64,000 bases of DNA from Chryseobacterium sp. Marseille-Q5410 (GCA_946892665.1 CAMPOT010000001.1:1860001-1924000); one strand, 5' to 3'. Shown: positions 27,618 to 37,196, counted from the first letter of the stretch. The notes: generated by a model from the letters alone, not told the origin. Made by a program: numbers and translations.

Positions 27618-28871
27618 TTAGCTTAATTTTGAAAGTGCGCTTTCTAATCGTGGCAACATTTTTTTAATTTCGTTTAAAGACAAACCACCAGCAGAAGCTC
27701 TGAACCATGGCATATCCCGTGAATTCCCAAAAGCCGAGAACGGAACCAGCGCAACACCGGCTTCATTAATCAAGTAAAAAACAAGGTCCGAAGAATTCAC
27801 GATTGATGAACCATCGGGCTTAGTTTTCCCTAAATAATTGAGTTCGATGGTTAAATACAAAGCTCCCATCGGCTGAATGCTTTCTACAGCAAATCCGCGG
27901 GATTTCATATCCTGAATTCCTTGATGAAGAACGGATAAACTTTCTGAAATTTTTCCTTTAAAATCGTCCACAAAAATATCTACGCTTTCCGTTTCGTTTA
28001 AAAATGTTGCAACCGCCTCTTGCTCTGGTTTCGGAGCCCATGCTCCAACGTGGGTGAGCAAAGCTTTCATTTTATCGATAATTGTTGAAGGACCAAAACT
28101 CCAACCAACGCGAACACCTGTCGCAGCGAAAGATTTGGAAGTACCGTCGATAAAGATTGTATATTCTTTAAGCTCAGGAAACAAAGAAACCGGATTGAAA
28201 TGCTCCTGTCCGAAAGTGAGCATCGCATAAATTTGATCATACATCAAATAAAGAGGTTTATCATTTTCGCCACGTTTTTTGTTTTCTTCTAAAACCAATT
28301 TACAAATTTCGGTAAGTTGATCTTTGGTAAACATCGTCCCAGTTGGGTTCAACGGAGAACAAAGCGCCAACAAAACCGCACCTTCCAAATGAGGTTTTAA
28401 ATCTTCAGCAGTTGGTAGAAAATTGTTGGAACGCGATGTTTCTACTTCAATTTTTTCAGCGTTGGTTAAATATGCATAATGGTTATTATTCCAAGACGGA
28501 ATCGGATAAATCACCTTATCGCCATCATCTACAATAGTTTTAAATGTCGCATAAATCAATGGTCTAGAACCACCTGCTATTAAAATTTCTTCAGGGGAAT
28601 AATCGAGATTCCAACGGTTTTTTAAGTCTTTGGAAACTGATTTTCTTAAAGATAAAAGTCCGTTTGCTGGCGGATAATTTGTTAAATTATTTTGATACGT
28701 TTTCTGAATTTCTTCTTTCAGTTGCGCCGGAATTGGATAAATATTGGAATCTAAATCTCCAATGGTAAGGTTGGCGATTTCTGCTCCTTGACTTTTCAAT
28801 TCGTTGACTTGATTTCCGATTTTGATGATTTCTGAACCAATGAGGTTTTCTGCGAGTTTGGATACTTTCAC
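27618..28871 (-). CDS. PLP-dependent class I/II aminotransferase
   Basis: A 417-aa fold-type I aminotransferase of the AspC/AAT group. The PLP lysine is in IDGTSKSFAATGVRVGW, the substrate/PLP contacts in LCSPLNPTGTMF and YDQIYAMLTF, and the terminal Arg motif in MPWFRASAGG. The amino donor and keto acid cannot be fixed by eye; aspartate or aromatic amino acids are likely. It lies directly upstream of kdsB. Confidence 0.9.
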   Translation of the reverse strand: MKVSKLAENLIGSEIIKIGNQVNELKSQGAEIANLTIGDLDSNIYPIPAQLKEEIQKTYQNNLTNYPPANGLLSLRKSVSKDLKNRWNLDYSPEEILIAGGSRPLIYATFKTIVDDGDKVIYPIPSWNNNHYAYLTNAEKIEVETSRSNNFLPTAEDLKPHLEGAVLLALCSPLNPTGTMFTKDQLTEICKLVLEENKKRGENDKPLYLMYDQIYAMLTFGQEHFNPVSLFPELKEYTIFIDGTSKSFAATGVRVGWSFGPSTIIDKMKALLTHVGAWAPKPEQEAVATFLNETESVDIFVDDFKGKISESLSVLHQGIQDMKSRGFAVESIQPMGALYLTIELNYLGKTKPDGSSIVNSSDLVFYLINEAGVALVPFSAFGNSRDMPWFRASAGGLSLNEIKKMLPRLESALSKLS

Positions 28872-28890
28872 GTGGACTATTTATTATGTT

Positions 28891-28925
28891 ATTAAAAAAG
28901 CGGCAGTAAGAAAAGTTACCGCTTT
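28891..28925 (-). terminator. Intrinsic terminator after the phospho-sugar mutase gene
   Basis: AAAGCGG and CCGCTTT pair with an inner GTAA/TTAC extension and a small bulge. On the minus strand it is followed by seven T, between the mutase stop and the aminotransferase start. Confidence 0.78.
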
Positions 28926-28954
28926 CTTTGTATTAATTGATATTTAAATTGAGA

Positions 28955-30673
28955 TTACAAGTTTAAATCTGCTTTTACTTGATTTATTTTTTGATCTAAA
29001 AGCACTAATTTTTCTTTGAAATCCTGTTCAGAAGCGATAACATCTTTCACTGAAACGTAGAATTTTATTTTCGGTTCCGTTCCTGAAGGACGAACGCAAA
29101 CTTTGGTTCCATCTTCGGTATAATAGATCAAAACATTGGATTTTGGAATGCCGTCCATCACCGATTTTTCGTTGCTTAAAAGATTTAATGAAGTTTGTTC
29201 TTGATAATCCCGCACTTCAACAATTTTAGAATTTGCGATTTCTTTTGGTGGATTTTCGCGGAAATTGGTCATCATTTGCTTAATTTCATCAGCTCCGGAT
29301 CTTCCCTTTCTTACAACATTGATGAGTCCTTCGTAATACATGCCGATCTCTTTGTAAATTTCGATCATGTACTGATACATGGTTTTGCCATTAGCTTTGC
29401 ACCAAGCTGCAATTTCGCAAGCCAATAATACCGAACCACAGGAATCTTTATCGCGAACGAAATCTCCGGTCATGAACCCGAAACTTTCTTCACCACCACA
29501 AACAAATTTTTCTTGACCTTCAAAATCGCGGATCATTTTTCCAATCCACTTAAATCCAGTTAACCCAATTTTGCAATCAACTCCGAATTTTTTCGCAATA
29601 TCAATGAATATATCGGAAGTCACAATCGTAGAACCAATGAACTCTTTTCCGGTGATTTTTCCAGCTTTTTTCCATTGATCCAAGATATAATATGTAAGAA
29701 TCGTGTTGCATTGATTTCCATTTAGAAGTTGTATTTCTCCATCTAAATTTCTCACCGCAATTCCCAAGCGGTCACCGTCCGGATCTGTTCCTATCACGAT
29801 ATCTCCGTTGGTAATTCTTGCCAAGTCGATCGCCATTTCCAATGCTGCAGGTTCCTCCGGATTCGGGGAAACTACCGTTGGGAAATTTCCACTTGGAATC
29901 ATCTGCTCTTTTACCAAATCAATCTTCTTGAATCCTGCTTTGCGTAAAGCTTTGGGAATGGTAGTGTACGTAGTTCCGTGAATGGAAGTAAATACGATAT
30001 TAAGGTTATCGTATCCCGTTTTATCCTTTTGATATAGGGAATTTTCAATACATGCATCGATATAGACGTCATCTTGCTCCTCTCCGATCCATTCGATTAA
30101 GTCATCGTTTCCGCTGAATTTGATTTCCTCGAATTTCACTGCGTAAACTTCTTTAATAATCGCATCATCATTAGGAGGAACAATTTGTGCTCCGTCGTTC
30201 CAATATACCTTATAACCATTATATTCAGGCGGATTGTGAGAAGCTGTCAGAACAATTCCCGCATTACATTTCTTGTCTCGAACGGTAAAAGAAAGTTCTG
30301 GAGTCGGGCGATGTTCTTTAAATAACAAAACCTTAATTCCGTTTGCTGTAAGCACATCCGCGCACACTTTCCCAAATTCTTTGGAATTATTTCGTACGTC
30401 ATACGCAATTGCGACTTTTATTTCTTCGCCAGGAAACTGCGAATGAAGATAATTTGCCAAACCTTGAGTAGCTTGTCCCAATGTATATTTATTAAGACGA
30501 TTGGTTCCAACTCCCATTACGCCGCGCATTCCGCCGGTTCCGAACTCCAGTTCCCGGTAAAAAGAATCTTCGAGTTCATCAGAATTGGTACCAATCCAAT
30601 TTTGTATGGTATTTTTGGTTTCTTCGTCGAAAACATCTGTGAGCCAGAGTTTTGCTTTTTCTAAAGTTGTCAT
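28955..30673 (-). CDS. Phospho-sugar mutase (phosphoglucomutase/phosphomannomutase)
   Basis: A 572-aa alpha-D-phosphohexomutase that interconverts hexose 1- and 6-phosphates. The phosphoserine loop is TASHNPPEYNGYKVYW, the metal loop GTDPDGDRLGIAVR, the sugar loop CGGEESFGFM and the phosphate loop RPSGTEPKIKFYV. ATG 30673 (MTTLEKAKLWL) was chosen; an upstream ATG at 30724 would add 17 residues without family support. It feeds nucleotide-sugar or glycogen metabolism. Confidence 0.95.
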   Translation of the reverse strand: MTTLEKAKLWLTDVFDEETKNTIQNWIGTNSDELEDSFYRELEFGTGGMRGVMGVGTNRLNKYTLGQATQGLANYLHSQFPGEEIKVAIAYDVRNNSKEFGKVCADVLTANGIKVLLFKEHRPTPELSFTVRDKKCNAGIVLTASHNPPEYNGYKVYWNDGAQIVPPNDDAIIKEVYAVKFEEIKFSGNDDLIEWIGEEQDDVYIDACIENSLYQKDKTGYDNLNIVFTSIHGTTYTTIPKALRKAGFKKIDLVKEQMIPSGNFPTVVSPNPEEPAALEMAIDLARITNGDIVIGTDPDGDRLGIAVRNLDGEIQLLNGNQCNTILTYYILDQWKKAGKITGKEFIGSTIVTSDIFIDIAKKFGVDCKIGLTGFKWIGKMIRDFEGQEKFVCGGEESFGFMTGDFVRDKDSCGSVLLACEIAAWCKANGKTMYQYMIEIYKEIGMYYEGLINVVRKGRSGADEIKQMMTNFRENPPKEIANSKIVEVRDYQEQTSLNLLSNEKSVMDGIPKSNVLIYYTEDGTKVCVRPSGTEPKIKFYVSVKDVIASEQDFKEKLVLLDQKINQVKADLNL

Positions 30674-30858
30674 ATTTCTTAAGTTAGAAGATGGAAATCC
30701 GAAGATGGAAGTTTTTAACTTCACAAATTCATTTCCATTTGTTAAATTTTTATTTTAATTTTTAATAGATTATAAAAGGATAATTAATTCATCGAATTTG
30801 AAATTCAAACTAACATTTAATCTTAATTGGTCTTTCCCTTTTTTCCTAAAAGTTGCAG

Positions 30859-31560
30859 CTATTTCAATTCTTTATTGTTCACGTTCGCTGTTTTCTCAAT
30901 CTTGAAAGCTCGGATTGGATCGTTGTAATACACAAATTTTGCAGTATTTTTAATTTCTCCTTTCAATGAATCTCTCACGTTTACTTCTGCATAATTTCCG
31001 TTTTTGGAATCGATTTTCAAGTTATCAATAAACCAATAAGGAGCGATCAAACTTGCTGTATCAGCGATTTTTATCACTGCATCTTTGGTTTTTCCTAAAA
31101 AATTAGCGCGGCTCTTGTCCGTCATTTCCACTTCTGCTCTTCGAGAATTTAGCGACCCAATAAATTTAGCATTATTTTTTAAATTTAATTTAAAATTATC
31201 GGTTTTTATTTCGCTAGAAATATTGATTTCAACGGAATCGGAAATGGCAACTTTCTCTAAATTATTTTTTGAATAAATGGTAATATTATAAAAGTCCACA
31301 GATTGCGTGTCTCTTTTTTCTTCAATACTCAAGGTTTTATCTTTCACATCGATTTTTAAGTTTCCAATCAAATTCGGATAGGTTTCCACATTGACAAAAT
31401 TCTTATCGGAGTGAATGTAAAACAATCGAAATTTTCCTTTGACATTAAGATTTACAAAATCTGCCACTGGAAAATCTTTGCTTTCGATATTACCTTTTGG
31501 CGAGATTTTTCCACAAGAAATCACGGAAAATACCAACACGAAAAAAAGCAGATTTCTCAT
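30859..31560 (-). CDS. DUF2807 (auto-transporter adhesin head GIN type) lipoprotein
   Basis: A 233-aa exported lipoprotein: the signal ends in VISCG (lipobox Cys about 16). The body is a repetitive beta-solenoid typical of DUF2807 (VADFVNLNVKGKFRLFYIHS, LNLKNNAKFIGSLNS). The function of this common Bacteroidota family is not established; a surface location is likely. It lies between the mutase and glycosyltransferase genes, all on the minus strand. Confidence 0.82.
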   Translation of the reverse strand: MRNLLFFVLVFSVISCGKISPKGNIESKDFPVADFVNLNVKGKFRLFYIHSDKNFVNVETYPNLIGNLKIDVKDKTLSIEEKRDTQSVDFYNITIYSKNNLEKVAISDSVEINISSEIKTDNFKLNLKNNAKFIGSLNSRRAEVEMTDKSRANFLGKTKDAVIKIADTASLIAPYWFIDNLKIDSKNGNYAEVNVRDSLKGEIKNTAKFVYYNDPIRAFKIEKTANVNNKELK

Positions 31561-31599
31561 TGAGTTTTTTTTAAAATAATTCTTTTTACTTAAGAAAGC

Positions 31600-32550
31600 C
31601 TAAAGTACTTCTTCGATATTATAATTTTTGTGTTCGCGGTTCGATCTGATAATCATTTCACCCAAAAATCCTGCGATAAAAAGCAAAGTTCCCATCAACA
31701 TCATCGTTAAAGCAATAAAGAACCAGGCATTATTGGTCAAAAGGTGTCCATAAATTCCTCTTGAAACATCAATTAATTTTGAAACTCCAAGCCAAAGTGC
31801 GGATAGAAATCCGATTATAAACATTAAAGTTCCTACAGCGCCAAAGAAATGCATCGGTCTTCCTCCGAAACGACTTACAAACCAGAGCGTTACTAAATCC
31901 AAAAATCCACGAATAAACCGTTCAGTTCCAAATTTAGATGTACCATAAGGTCTAGCCTGGTGTTTAACTTCTTTTTCGGTAATTCTCCGGAAACCCGCAT
32001 TGGCAGCTAAAACCGGAATATATCGATGCATATCTCCATAAACGTCGATGGATTTTACGACTTGCTTTTTATAAGCTTTCAAACCACAATTGAAATCATG
32101 AAGTTCTACTCCCGAAACCTTTCTGGCAGCTGCATTAAAGAGTTTTGAAGGAATATTTTTGGTCATCACATTATCGAAACGCTTTTTCTTCCAGCCGGAA
32201 ACAATGTCGTAATTTTCGTTTTTAACCATGTTGTACAATTCCGGAATTTCTTCTGGAAAATCCTGTAAATCAGCATCCATGGTAATCACTACATCGCCGT
32301 TTGCCCTTTCAAAAGCTGCATGGAGCGCCTGAGATTTCCCATAATTTCTGGAAAATTTGATCCCATGAATCTGCGGGTTCTGCACCTTCAAATTTTCGAT
32401 AATACTCCATGAAAGATCAGTACTTCCGTCGTCTACAAACCAAATTTCGTAGGACAAATGATTGGTTTGGCAAACCAAATCAATTCTTGAAAATAATTCT
32501 TCAAGAGATTCTTCTTCATTAAGAAGTGGTATGATGATGGATAAATTCAT
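31600..32550 (-). CDS. Family 2 glycosyltransferase (dolichyl/undecaprenyl-phosphate type)
   Basis: A 316-aa GT-A enzyme. The N-terminal catalytic domain has SIIIPLLNEEESLEEL, VDDGSTD and the DxD-type TMDADLQDFPEEIPEL. Two C-terminal membrane helices (about 230-255 and 265-300) follow, as in ArnC/GtrB-like enzymes that load a sugar onto a polyprenyl phosphate at the inner membrane. The sugar cannot be read from sequence. It is co-directional with a DUF4199 gene 72 bp upstream. Confidence 0.93.
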   Translation of the reverse strand: MNLSIIIPLLNEEESLEELFSRIDLVCQTNHLSYEIWFVDDGSTDLSWSIIENLKVQNPQIHGIKFSRNYGKSQALHAAFERANGDVVITMDADLQDFPEEIPELYNMVKNENYDIVSGWKKKRFDNVMTKNIPSKLFNAAARKVSGVELHDFNCGLKAYKKQVVKSIDVYGDMHRYIPVLAANAGFRRITEKEVKHQARPYGTSKFGTERFIRGFLDLVTLWFVSRFGGRPMHFFGAVGTLMFIIGFLSALWLGVSKLIDVSRGIYGHLLTNNAWFFIALTMMLMGTLLFIAGFLGEMIIRSNREHKNYNIEEVL

Positions 32551-32622
32551 TGAATTTTTTATATTTTCACTGTTCGGCTGAACAAAATAAAGTTTTAATT
32601 ATAATTAGTGACGATAAAATCC

Positions 32623-33201
32623 CTACTCTTCGATTCGGCTGCGGAAAAAGCTTCCGAAAAACACGGATAAAATTACGTAAAAAACCATAACTGCTCCGAA
32701 ATAATAGGTAAACTGGCGAAACGAAAACATGTCTTTGTCCTTAATCATTTCGGGAGAAAAACTCTGAAGTCTGGCTTGGTAATTTTTCTCAAGTTCTTGT
32801 CTTTCAGCTTCTTCTTTGAGGCCGATCTTTGCCTTTTCATATTCTTTGTTGAGTTCCGTTTTCTGTCTTTCGATATATTGAAAATTAAGTAAATCTTTTG
32901 CATCTCGATCTGCAAAATTCAGAAAAGCGAAAATGGTGAGCATGGAAAGGAATCCTCCGATAAACATTGGTTTGAAAGCGCTTCCAAAAACTGCCCGAAA
33001 TCCCATTGGAAATCCTAACTTTTTTGCGGAGCTTACGGAATAATATGCTCCGACAACATACACCACAGGGAGCAAAAATGCATTGATAAGCATTGAATTG
33101 TTGAAATAATCAACATTCATCCCAAAAAAATACATTCCAAAAAAGAAGCTCATTGTCGCTATAAACAACATAAAACCAACTGCATAAACGTTTTTTACCA
33201 T
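32623..33201 (-). CDS. DUF4199 domain-containing membrane protein
   Basis: A 192-aa inner-membrane protein with four hydrophobic segments (about 5-28, 36-56, 75-95 and 160-185) and a charged helical loop before the last. It matches DUF4199, which commonly precedes a family 2 glycosyltransferase gene in Flavobacteriia. Function unknown. It is transcribed divergently from the SRP RNA. Confidence 0.82.
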   Translation of the reverse strand: MVKNVYAVGFMLFIATMSFFFGMYFFGMNVDYFNNSMLINAFLLPVVYVVGAYYSVSSAKKLGFPMGFRAVFGSAFKPMFIGGFLSMLTIFAFLNFADRDAKDLLNFQYIERQKTELNKEYEKAKIGLKEEAERQELEKNYQARLQSFSPEMIKDKDMFSFRQFTYYFGAVMVFYVILSVFFGSFFRSRIEE

Positions 33202-33240
33202 ATCCGAGAATTATAATTTTTAATTTTTTTTGAATTAGAT

Positions 33241-33271
33241 TTTTGAATTTTGAATTAAACCCTTATCTTTG
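33241..33271 (+). promoter_or_regulatory. Promoter of the SRP RNA
   Basis: TTTTG at 33241-33245 and TATCTTTG at 33264-33271, with an 18-bp spacer, match the Bacteroidetes -33/-7 consensus. The box ends 4 bp before the predicted RNA 5' end, which calibrates other promoters in the window. Confidence 0.8.
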
Positions 33272-33275
33272 CAAC

Positions 33276-33368
33276 GGCAAGTCCTAAACAACCAGCTCCT
33301 GTGAATCCTCCAGGGTGGGAACGCAGCAAAGGTAAACGGTTGTAGCGGTGTGATTTAGGTAGCTTGCC
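33276..33368 (+). ncRNA. ffs: Signal recognition particle RNA, small bacterial type (4.5S)
   Basis: A 93-nt hairpin RNA. The ends GGCAAGTCCTAAA and TTTAGGTAGCTTGCC pair to form the long stem. The apical domain carries the SRP54/Ffh-binding core CCAGGGTGGGAACGCAGCAA. A run of nine T follows directly and acts with the stem as terminator. With Ffh it targets membrane proteins to FtsY and SecYEG. Confidence 0.93.
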
Positions 33369-33376
33369 ATTTTTTT

Positions 33377-34153
33377 TTATTTCTTTTTTCTTTTTTCTTT
33401 TACTAAGTCTTCTACTAGCTTTATATTTTTCCAGGTTTTTCCGTTTCGGATGCTCATGATTGTGCTTTTTGAAACATTGAATCGCTGTGCCAATTTCGCA
33501 TCAGTATCCCCTTTTTTCAGTCTTTTTTTTATGTACAGCACATCTGCTTCAGAAAGTTTGCTGTGATTGGCCGGACCGGGAATATTGTAAAACTGCATTT
33601 TGAATCGGTGGAGAATAAGTTTTGGCTGCTGCGAATGTCGTGCATTAATTTCTTTCTGGCTCGCCCAGGCCAAATTATCCACATGATTATTGGTTTTGTC
33701 GAAATCTTTATGAATAACAAAAACTTTGTCTTCTTCCAATGGTTTCTCCAAGAAATATTCAGCAACAAGTCGATGAATTACCAAAATAACAGATTTCTCT
33801 CTTTTCTTCTGAATTTTATGGTTCTGCTTTTTCTTTTTCTCTCTTAGCTTGTCACGCTCTTTTTTATACTGCGCCAATTTCAAAGGCTGGTATCTGAATT
33901 TGGCCACGTAATTTCTCGCTTCCTGATATTGTGCATCAATTTCAGCCAAAATACCAAGTTCCTTTTCAGAAGCTGGTTGATATGTTTTGTAAACATAGCT
34001 GGGAACTCCACCTATAATAGTCCCATTCGTAATTCTACCTTCTGGAGAAAGATGGTTATAAATCTTCAGACGCCCGAAATTTGAAACTTCAAACTTAGTA
34101 AAACTTGTACCTTCGGTAGATGATGGATGTTCCACCCAGATTTCCTTCTTCAT
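33377..34153 (-). CDS. NUMOD4-HNH endonuclease-like protein with C-terminal HTH
   Basis: A 258-aa protein with a homing-endonuclease-like layout. A NUMOD4-like start (FTKFEVSNFGRLKIY) is followed by an unusual basic helical insert (about 75-120, rich in Lys). The HNH region follows with VIHRLVAEYFLEKP and FVIHKDFDKTNNHVDNLAWAS, keeping the expected His and Asn residues. Last is a helix-turn-helix (SEADVLYIKKRLKKGDTDAK, FNVSKSTIMSIRNGK). It is tail-to-tail with ffs: the T tract after the SRP RNA is the antisense of its Lys-rich C-terminus. It is not inside an intron or intein, so it may be a domesticated or free-standing nuclease. Confidence 0.82.
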   Translation of the reverse strand: MKKEIWVEHPSSTEGTSFTKFEVSNFGRLKIYNHLSPEGRITNGTIIGGVPSYVYKTYQPASEKELGILAEIDAQYQEARNYVAKFRYQPLKLAQYKKERDKLREKKKKQNHKIQKKREKSVILVIHRLVAEYFLEKPLEEDKVFVIHKDFDKTNNHVDNLAWASQKEINARHSQQPKLILHRFKMQFYNIPGPANHSKLSEADVLYIKKRLKKGDTDAKLAQRFNVSKSTIMSIRNGKTWKNIKLVEDLVKEKRKKK

Positions 34154-34223
34154 TCAATTTAAATTTCAACAAAGGTACATAATTTTTGGTACCCCACATT
34201 TCGTTAAAATAATGTTAACGTTT

Positions 34224-34904
34224 TTAACACTCGAATTCTTCTCCCAATTTTGGTAAAACCAATTCCACTCCTGCTTCTTCGAAAATTTTTAAAGCTTCTT
34301 CATGATTAATGGTAATCGGCGGAAAAGTATCGAAATGGCAACCAATAACCTTAGGTGTTTTCAACAATTGTTTTGCGGCATAACTCGCTTTTGTAGGACA
34401 CATGGTGTAATGTGAACCAATTGGTAATATCGACAAACTGATTTCTCCAAAAAGTTCGGGGAAAATTTTCATGTCTGCCATAACTCCGGTATCACCCGCA
34501 AAATACACGTTTTTGCCATCAAATCTAAAGATATATCCACAAGGTTGACCTCCATAAGTTCCATCTGGAAAACTTGAAGTGTGAGAAGCTGGAACCATTG
34601 AAATTTTCATATCCTCTAATTTTGCAGAACCTCCAAAATTGATGTCAATGGAATTTGGATGATTGTAATAACCACAAATTTCGGGTTGAGCAATAATTTG
34701 AGCGTTTGGATGATGCTCCAACACTTCTTTTACATCCGCAGTATGATCGCCATGTGCGTGAGTAATCAGCACGTAATCAATCTTTTGAGCTGCAATATCG
34801 AATCCGGATTCAGCTTTACCAAAGTTGTAAAAAGGATCTGATAAAATAATTTTCCCGTTGTAAGTGAACAAAAAACAGTTTTGTCCCAGGTACTGTATTT
34901 TCAT
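34224..34904 (-). CDS. UPF0173-type metallo-beta-lactamase-fold hydrolase
   Basis: A 226-aa MBL-fold enzyme. Zinc ligands are visible in THAHGDHTADV, in MVPASHTSSFPDG (His), in FAGDTGVM (Asp) and in the terminal GCHFDTFPP (His). It matches the UPF0173 branch, whose substrates are unknown. Gene order on the minus strand is menA, a small membrane protein, then this gene. Confidence 0.92.
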   Translation of the reverse strand: MKIQYLGQNCFLFTYNGKIILSDPFYNFGKAESGFDIAAQKIDYVLITHAHGDHTADVKEVLEHHPNAQIIAQPEICGYYNHPNSIDINFGGSAKLEDMKISMVPASHTSSFPDGTYGGQPCGYIFRFDGKNVYFAGDTGVMADMKIFPELFGEISLSILPIGSHYTMCPTKASYAAKQLLKTPKVIGCHFDTFPPITINHEEALKIFEEAGVELVLPKLGEEFEC

Positions 34905-34925
34905 ATTTAGGTATTAAAATTGGTT

Positions 34926-35204
34926 TTAAATAGAAGTAAAGAGATAAATTACGAAAAAAATTAAAATCGTCCCGATCGAATTTAAGATTAATAAAGATTT
35001 ACTTGTTTGCCATTTTTCTGAACGGGTAAAAATTGCCGAAATGATAAACAAATTAATACTTAAAAATACGGGTAATGCAATAAGCGCGATTCCCATTGGA
35101 CCTCCATGAGTTTTAATTATTTCATAAGTGCCATATAAAAAATAAATATTCATTAGTAAAATGAAAACAGAAAGCGATTTATTTGCAAATGCTATTTTCA
35201 TCAT
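34926..35204 (-). CDS. Small hypothetical membrane protein
   Basis: A 92-aa protein with three hydrophobic helices (about 8-29, 37-58 and 70-90). Family not recognised. Its start lies directly against the menA stop (35204/35205), so it is probably translated from the menA message. Confidence 0.7.
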   Translation of the reverse strand: MMKIAFANKSLSVFILLMNIYFLYGTYEIIKTHGGPMGIALIALPVFLSINLFIISAIFTRSEKWQTSKSLLILNSIGTILIFFVIYLFTSI

Positions 35205-36134
35205 CTAGAAATAATTTAACCCAAACGCTACTAAAATTGCCATCATCAACGTCATTATTCCAACTTGTTTTAAGAAAGGATCTAGTTCACTTGGTTGTTT
35301 TACCTGCATAATTTTTCTTCGAAGCCCCATCATTGGAAACATCAAAATAAAAAAGATGAAAGCATAGTATTTTCTTTCGGTGTGCAAACCGTTCATCATC
35401 ATAAAAACCAGCATGAGAATCAAAGGAAGCTGCAATAATATTACTTCAAAAATCATTGCATTCCTGAAGCCTATACGCAAAGCCAGCGTTTTTTTACCAC
35501 TCATTGCATCGTTTTCAATGTCGCGCATGTTGTTCAGATTCAAAACTGCAGTACTCAACATTCCGATTGCTGTAGCAGGAAGAAGCATATCCCAGTGAAA
35601 AGTTTTGGTGAACAGGAAATAACTTCCGCAAACGGAAACCAATCCAAAAAACACAAACACAAAAATATCTCCCAGACCTAAGTATCCATAAGGTTTTTTA
35701 CCGACCGTATAGCCAATTGCTGCCAATATACAGGCAATTCCCAATCCTACGAAAATGTAGAATTCTTTCATAAAATTTTCTTTGAAAAATGCGAGATATA
35801 AAAGCGCAATTGTTGCCAAAAAAGAGAGCATTGCAAATAAAATCACGGCATTTCTCATTTGAATTGCGGTAATTTTTCCAGAAGCTACTGCTCTTTGTTC
35901 AGCTTCCCCTATTCTATTTTTATCGGTACCTTTTATCCCGTCGCCGTAATCATTGGCAAAATTTGATAGAATTTGATAAAGCAGCGTCACCAAGATTGCC
36001 ATCGCAAAAATCTTCCAGTCCCAAGTTCCGCCATTTTCCACGATTCTCCATCTTGCGATGAAAGATCCCATTATAATTCCGCTCATTGATAGCGGCAGAG
36101 TTCGGAGCCGAGCGGCTTTTATCCAATCAATCAT
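35205..36134 (-). CDS. menA: 1,4-dihydroxy-2-naphthoate polyprenyltransferase
   Basis: A 309-aa UbiA-superfamily integral membrane enzyme that attaches the polyprenyl tail in menaquinone synthesis. The prenyl-diphosphate/Mg motif is NFANDYGDGIKGTDKNR, and the second Asp-rich region is NNMRDIENDAMSGKKTL. About eight membrane helices are visible. MenB is encoded 74 bp upstream on the same strand, supporting the assignment over other UbiA members. Confidence 0.95.
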   Translation of the reverse strand: MIDWIKAARLRTLPLSMSGIIMGSFIARWRIVENGGTWDWKIFAMAILVTLLYQILSNFANDYGDGIKGTDKNRIGEAEQRAVASGKITAIQMRNAVILFAMLSFLATIALLYLAFFKENFMKEFYIFVGLGIACILAAIGYTVGKKPYGYLGLGDIFVFVFFGLVSVCGSYFLFTKTFHWDMLLPATAIGMLSTAVLNLNNMRDIENDAMSGKKTLALRIGFRNAMIFEVILLQLPLILMLVFMMMNGLHTERKYYAFIFFILMFPMMGLRRKIMQVKQPSELDPFLKQVGIMTLMMAILVAFGLNYF

Positions 36135-36208
36135 AATTTTAGTTGTAAGATTTTAGACCAATTTTAAAGATTTGAGTCTAAGCTCCTATATGAAGTCCAT
36201 TATTTTTT

Positions 36209-37045
36209 TTAAGAAATCCATTTATTCTCGCCGAAATCAGGTTTTCTTTTTTCCAGGAATGCATTTCTGCCTTCTTTGGCTTCCTCCGTCATGTAAGCCA
36301 AACGCGTTGCTTCACCTGCAAAAACCTGCTGACCAACCATTCCATCATCCGTTAAATTCATTGCGAATTTCAACATTCTAATGGATAAAGGTGATTTTTC
36401 TAAAATTTCCTGAGCCCATTGGTATGCGGTATCTTCCAGTTCTGCATGCGGAATCACAGCATTCACCATTCCCATTGCTTCCGCCTCTTTGGCAGAATAA
36501 TTTCTTCCTAAAAAGAAAATTTCCCGAGCTTTCTTCTGACCAACCATTTTCGCCAAATAAGCTGACCCATAACCACCATCGAAACTCGTCACATCAGCAT
36601 CAGTTTGTTTGAAAATCGCATGCTCTTCACTCGCTAAAGTTAAATCGCAAACCACGTGCAAAGAATGTCCGCCACCAACAGCCCAACCGTTTACCACGGC
36701 AATCACCACTTTCGGCATGAAACGTATTAAACGCTGAACTTCCAAAATATTCAAACGGTGTCTTCCATCTTCGCCTACATAGCCTTGTTCGCCACGCGCT
36801 TTTTGGTCGCCACCGCTGCAGAATGCATGTCCGCCGTCTTTTGGACTAGGACCTTCGCCGGTAAGCAAAACTACGCCTACAGAAGAGTCTTCTGAAACGT
36901 GATAAAAAGCATCGTATAATTCTGAGGTTGTTTTTGGGCGAAATGCATTGCGAACTTCAGGTCTGTTGAAAGCAATTCTTGCTACGGCGCCATACTTTTG
37001 GTAAGTAATATCTTCGTATTCTTTTACGGTTTTCCAATCGATCAT
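36209..37045 (-). CDS. menB: 1,4-dihydroxy-2-naphthoyl-CoA synthase
   Basis: A 278-aa crotonase-fold enzyme that closes the naphthoquinone ring from o-succinylbenzoyl-CoA. Oxyanion-hole and family motifs are FCSGGDQKARGEQGY, VNGWAVGGGHSLHVVCDLTL and TSFDGGYGSAYLA (catalytic Asp). The C-terminal GRNAFLEKRKPDF is typical of MenB. It is the first gene of the menB-menA set in this window. Confidence 0.96.
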   Translation of the reverse strand: MIDWKTVKEYEDITYQKYGAVARIAFNRPEVRNAFRPKTTSELYDAFYHVSEDSSVGVVLLTGEGPSPKDGGHAFCSGGDQKARGEQGYVGEDGRHRLNILEVQRLIRFMPKVVIAVVNGWAVGGGHSLHVVCDLTLASEEHAIFKQTDADVTSFDGGYGSAYLAKMVGQKKAREIFFLGRNYSAKEAEAMGMVNAVIPHAELEDTAYQWAQEILEKSPLSIRMLKFAMNLTDDGMVGQQVFAGEATRLAYMTEEAKEGRNAFLEKRKPDFGENKWIS

Positions 37046-37196
37046 TTTCTTGTAAAATTTGAGCCAAAGATACGGAATTTATGAGGCAGTACAAAAGGAA
37101 AACGAAGGGTTTTGGGAATAAAAGAGGATAATTTATTGGGTAAAATTAAACTTAAAAGAGGATTAAAATTTGAAATTACAGTTTGAAAAAAATGGT

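Noticed and set aside
33563-33847. 94-codon plus-strand frame
   Set aside because: Antisense shadow of the HNH protein gene.
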